Positions 4,931 to 5,983 of a stretch of 5,983 nt of DNA are shown here, piece after piece. Numbering within the stretch: position 1 is the stretch's first letter; each line of letters starts with the position of its first letter. Origin of the DNA: Opitutia bacterium. GTDB lineage: Bacteria; Verrucomicrobiota; Verrucomicrobiia; Opitutales; Seribacteraceae. The notes under the pieces are model-generated. The model was not told the DNA's origin. It searched no databases and saw only the letters and a program-made list of their open reading frames with translations. Position numbers and translations under genes: made by a program. The stretch covers positions 1 through 5,983 of the forward strand of contig JABGUO010000232.1 of the NCBI GenBank assembly GCA_018646565.1. The letters are read 5' to 3'.

Positions 4931-5983
4931 ATGAAATCCCTTTATAAACAATTTATTATCGGCCTTGCCTTGACCTTTGTTTTTTTAAGCGCTTTTGCAA
5001 AGGAGAGCATGAAGAAGCCGAATATCATATTTATTCTCGTAGATGATTTGGGTCGGCATCAGATCGGGGCTTATGGCAGTACTTTTTATGAGACGCCACA
5101 TATTGATAGGTTGGCCAAAAATGGACTGAAGTTTTCCAATGCTTATGCCGCAAGTCCGGTATGTTCTCCCACTCGGGCAAGTATTATGACCGGAAAATAT
5201 CCGGCCCGCCTTCATCTGACCGACTATATCCCCGGCCGCAGTTCCAAAAATTCGAAACTGATCACGCCGGACTGGAACAAAGAACTTCCTCTTGAGGAGA
5301 TAACCATAGCAGAAGTCCTGAAAGATGCGGGGTATAAAACCGGACATTTTGGAAAATGGCACCTCAGTAAGGACAAGAAATACAAGCTTGGCCGTTCGGG
5401 GGATCCAGGGTCTCAGGGTTTTGATGATGTGCTAACAACCCATAAGCCGGGCGCAGGTCCTAAAAGTAAGTTTGAAGAGGATTGGCACCATGTGAGGGAG
5501 ATTACCGAAAGATCGGTTGCATTTATCAAAAAGAATAAGGATCAACCCTTTTTTTGCTATGTTACCCATAACAGCATTCATGACCCTGAGATTGAGAAGA
5601 GATCACTGATCGAGAAATATGCAAAGAAACCTGAGTTAAAAAAACTTAAAACCAATAATCCGAAACAGGCCGCCATGCTCGAGACTTTGGATAAGAGCAT
5701 AGGCACGATACTGGATACTCTCGAGGAGCTGGAATTGGAAAATAATACCCTTGTGGTTTTTAATTCAGATAATGGACAAAAGGGAAGTAAGGAGGGGAAG
5801 CCTTTCAGAGGTTCCAAAGGGGATCTTTACGAAGCTGGTATTCGTATGCCGCTGATCATTCGATGGCCCGGAGTGGTAAACCCTGGGAGTGAATCTGAAC
5901 AACTTGTTATCAGTAATGATTTCTTTCCCACCTTCATCAACCTTGCCGGTGGCGTTTCCAGGGCAAAGGATATCGATGGGATC
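4931..5983 (+). CDS. Type I sulfatase (arylsulfatase A-like), N-terminal part, runs off right edge
   Basis: The frame opens at ATG 4931 and stays open to the last base (351 codons, no stop), so the C-terminal quarter or so is missing. Residues 1-23 (MKSLYKQFIIGLALTFVFLSAFA) are a Sec signal peptide. The sulfatase core follows: NIIFILVDDLG (31-41, metal-binding Asp38/Asp39), and active-site motif CSPTR (78-82) in SPVCSPTRASIMTGKYPAR. Cys78 is the residue converted to formylglycine. Then come GHFGKWHL (138-145, Lys142 and His144), YVTHNSIHDP (210-219, His213), NSDNG (278-282, metal-binding Asp280/Asn281) and FRGSKGDLYEAGIRMP (292-307). All expected catalytic residues seen in this part are intact, so it should be active once matured. 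The maturase is not encoded in the window. The product should desulfate a glycan in the periplasm or outside. No Shine-Dalgarno sequence precedes the ATG; TATAAG at 4909-4914 is a possible -10 box without a well-spaced -35. It may be cotranscribed with the ThuA-like gene. Confidence 0.95.
   Translation, partial: MKSLYKQFIIGLALTFVFLSAFAKESMKKPNIIFILVDDLGRHQIGAYGSTFYETPHIDRLAKNGLKFSNAYAASPVCSPTRASIMTGKYPARLHLTDYIPGRSSKNSKLITPDWNKELPLEEITIAEVLKDAGYKTGHFGKWHLSKDKKYKLGRSGDPGSQGFDDVLTTHKPGAGPKSKFEEDWHHVREITERSVAFIKKNKDQPFFCYVTHNSIHDPEIEKRSLIEKYAKKPELKKLKTNNPKQAAMLETLDKSIGTILDTLEELELENNTLVVFNSDNGQKGSKEGKPFRGSKGDLYEAGIRMPLIIRWPGVVNPGSESEQLVISNDFFPTFINLAGGVSRAKDIDGI

Noticed and set aside
4985..5362. 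125-codon open frame on the minus strand
   Set aside because: It lies wholly opposite the N-terminal sulfatase core with its intact catalytic motifs, and its translation shows no recognisable domain.

Overview
This window looks like part of the genome of a free-living, probably marine, member of the PVC bacteria (Verrucomicrobiota, Planctomycetota or Lentisphaerota). The basis is gene content: sulfatase genes sit beside a secreted DUF1080 protein and a secreted ThuA-like protein, a mixture typical of those phyla. No 16S rRNA or other phylogenetic marker is present, so the placement is an inference. No intact gene has a clear Shine-Dalgarno sequence at the expected distance.

Layout, left to right. 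(1) 3-935 (+): the C-terminal two thirds or so of a heparan-N-sulfatase-like sulfatase, cut by the window edge. (2) 966-1838 (+): a ten-helix EamA/DMT-type inner-membrane transporter with a GTG start. (3) 1871-2042 (+): not recognisable as a gene at first sight, but it reads as the decayed C-terminal tail of another sulfatase, with a stop codon inside the tail. (4) 2042-3019 (+): an exported alpha/beta hydrolase of the dienelactone hydrolase/PAF-acetylhydrolase type, whose ATG overlaps the last base of the sulfatase relic. (5) 3045-3677 (-): an exported DUF1080 (3-keto-disaccharide hydrolase family) protein, convergent with the hydrolase. (6) 3678-3972: a divergent intergenic region with one plausible promoter. 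(7) 3973-4845 (+): an exported ThuA-like protein. (8) 4931-5983 (+): the N-terminal part of a second sulfatase with signal peptide and intact CSPTR active site, running off the right edge.

Taken together this is a small piece of a sulfated-polysaccharide island. Two living sulfatases and one dead one would remove sulfate esters or N-sulfate. The esterase may remove acyl groups. The DUF1080 and ThuA proteins belong to families tied to keto-sugar or disaccharide processing. No glycoside hydrolase, polysaccharide lyase, SusC/SusD pair, sulfatase-maturating enzyme or regulator is visible here. The most noteworthy observations are the sulfatase relic, its TAATG junction with the esterase, and the pairing of DUF1080 and ThuA genes around one divergent control region. 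I found no RNA gene, CRISPR array, insertion sequence or clearly new system.
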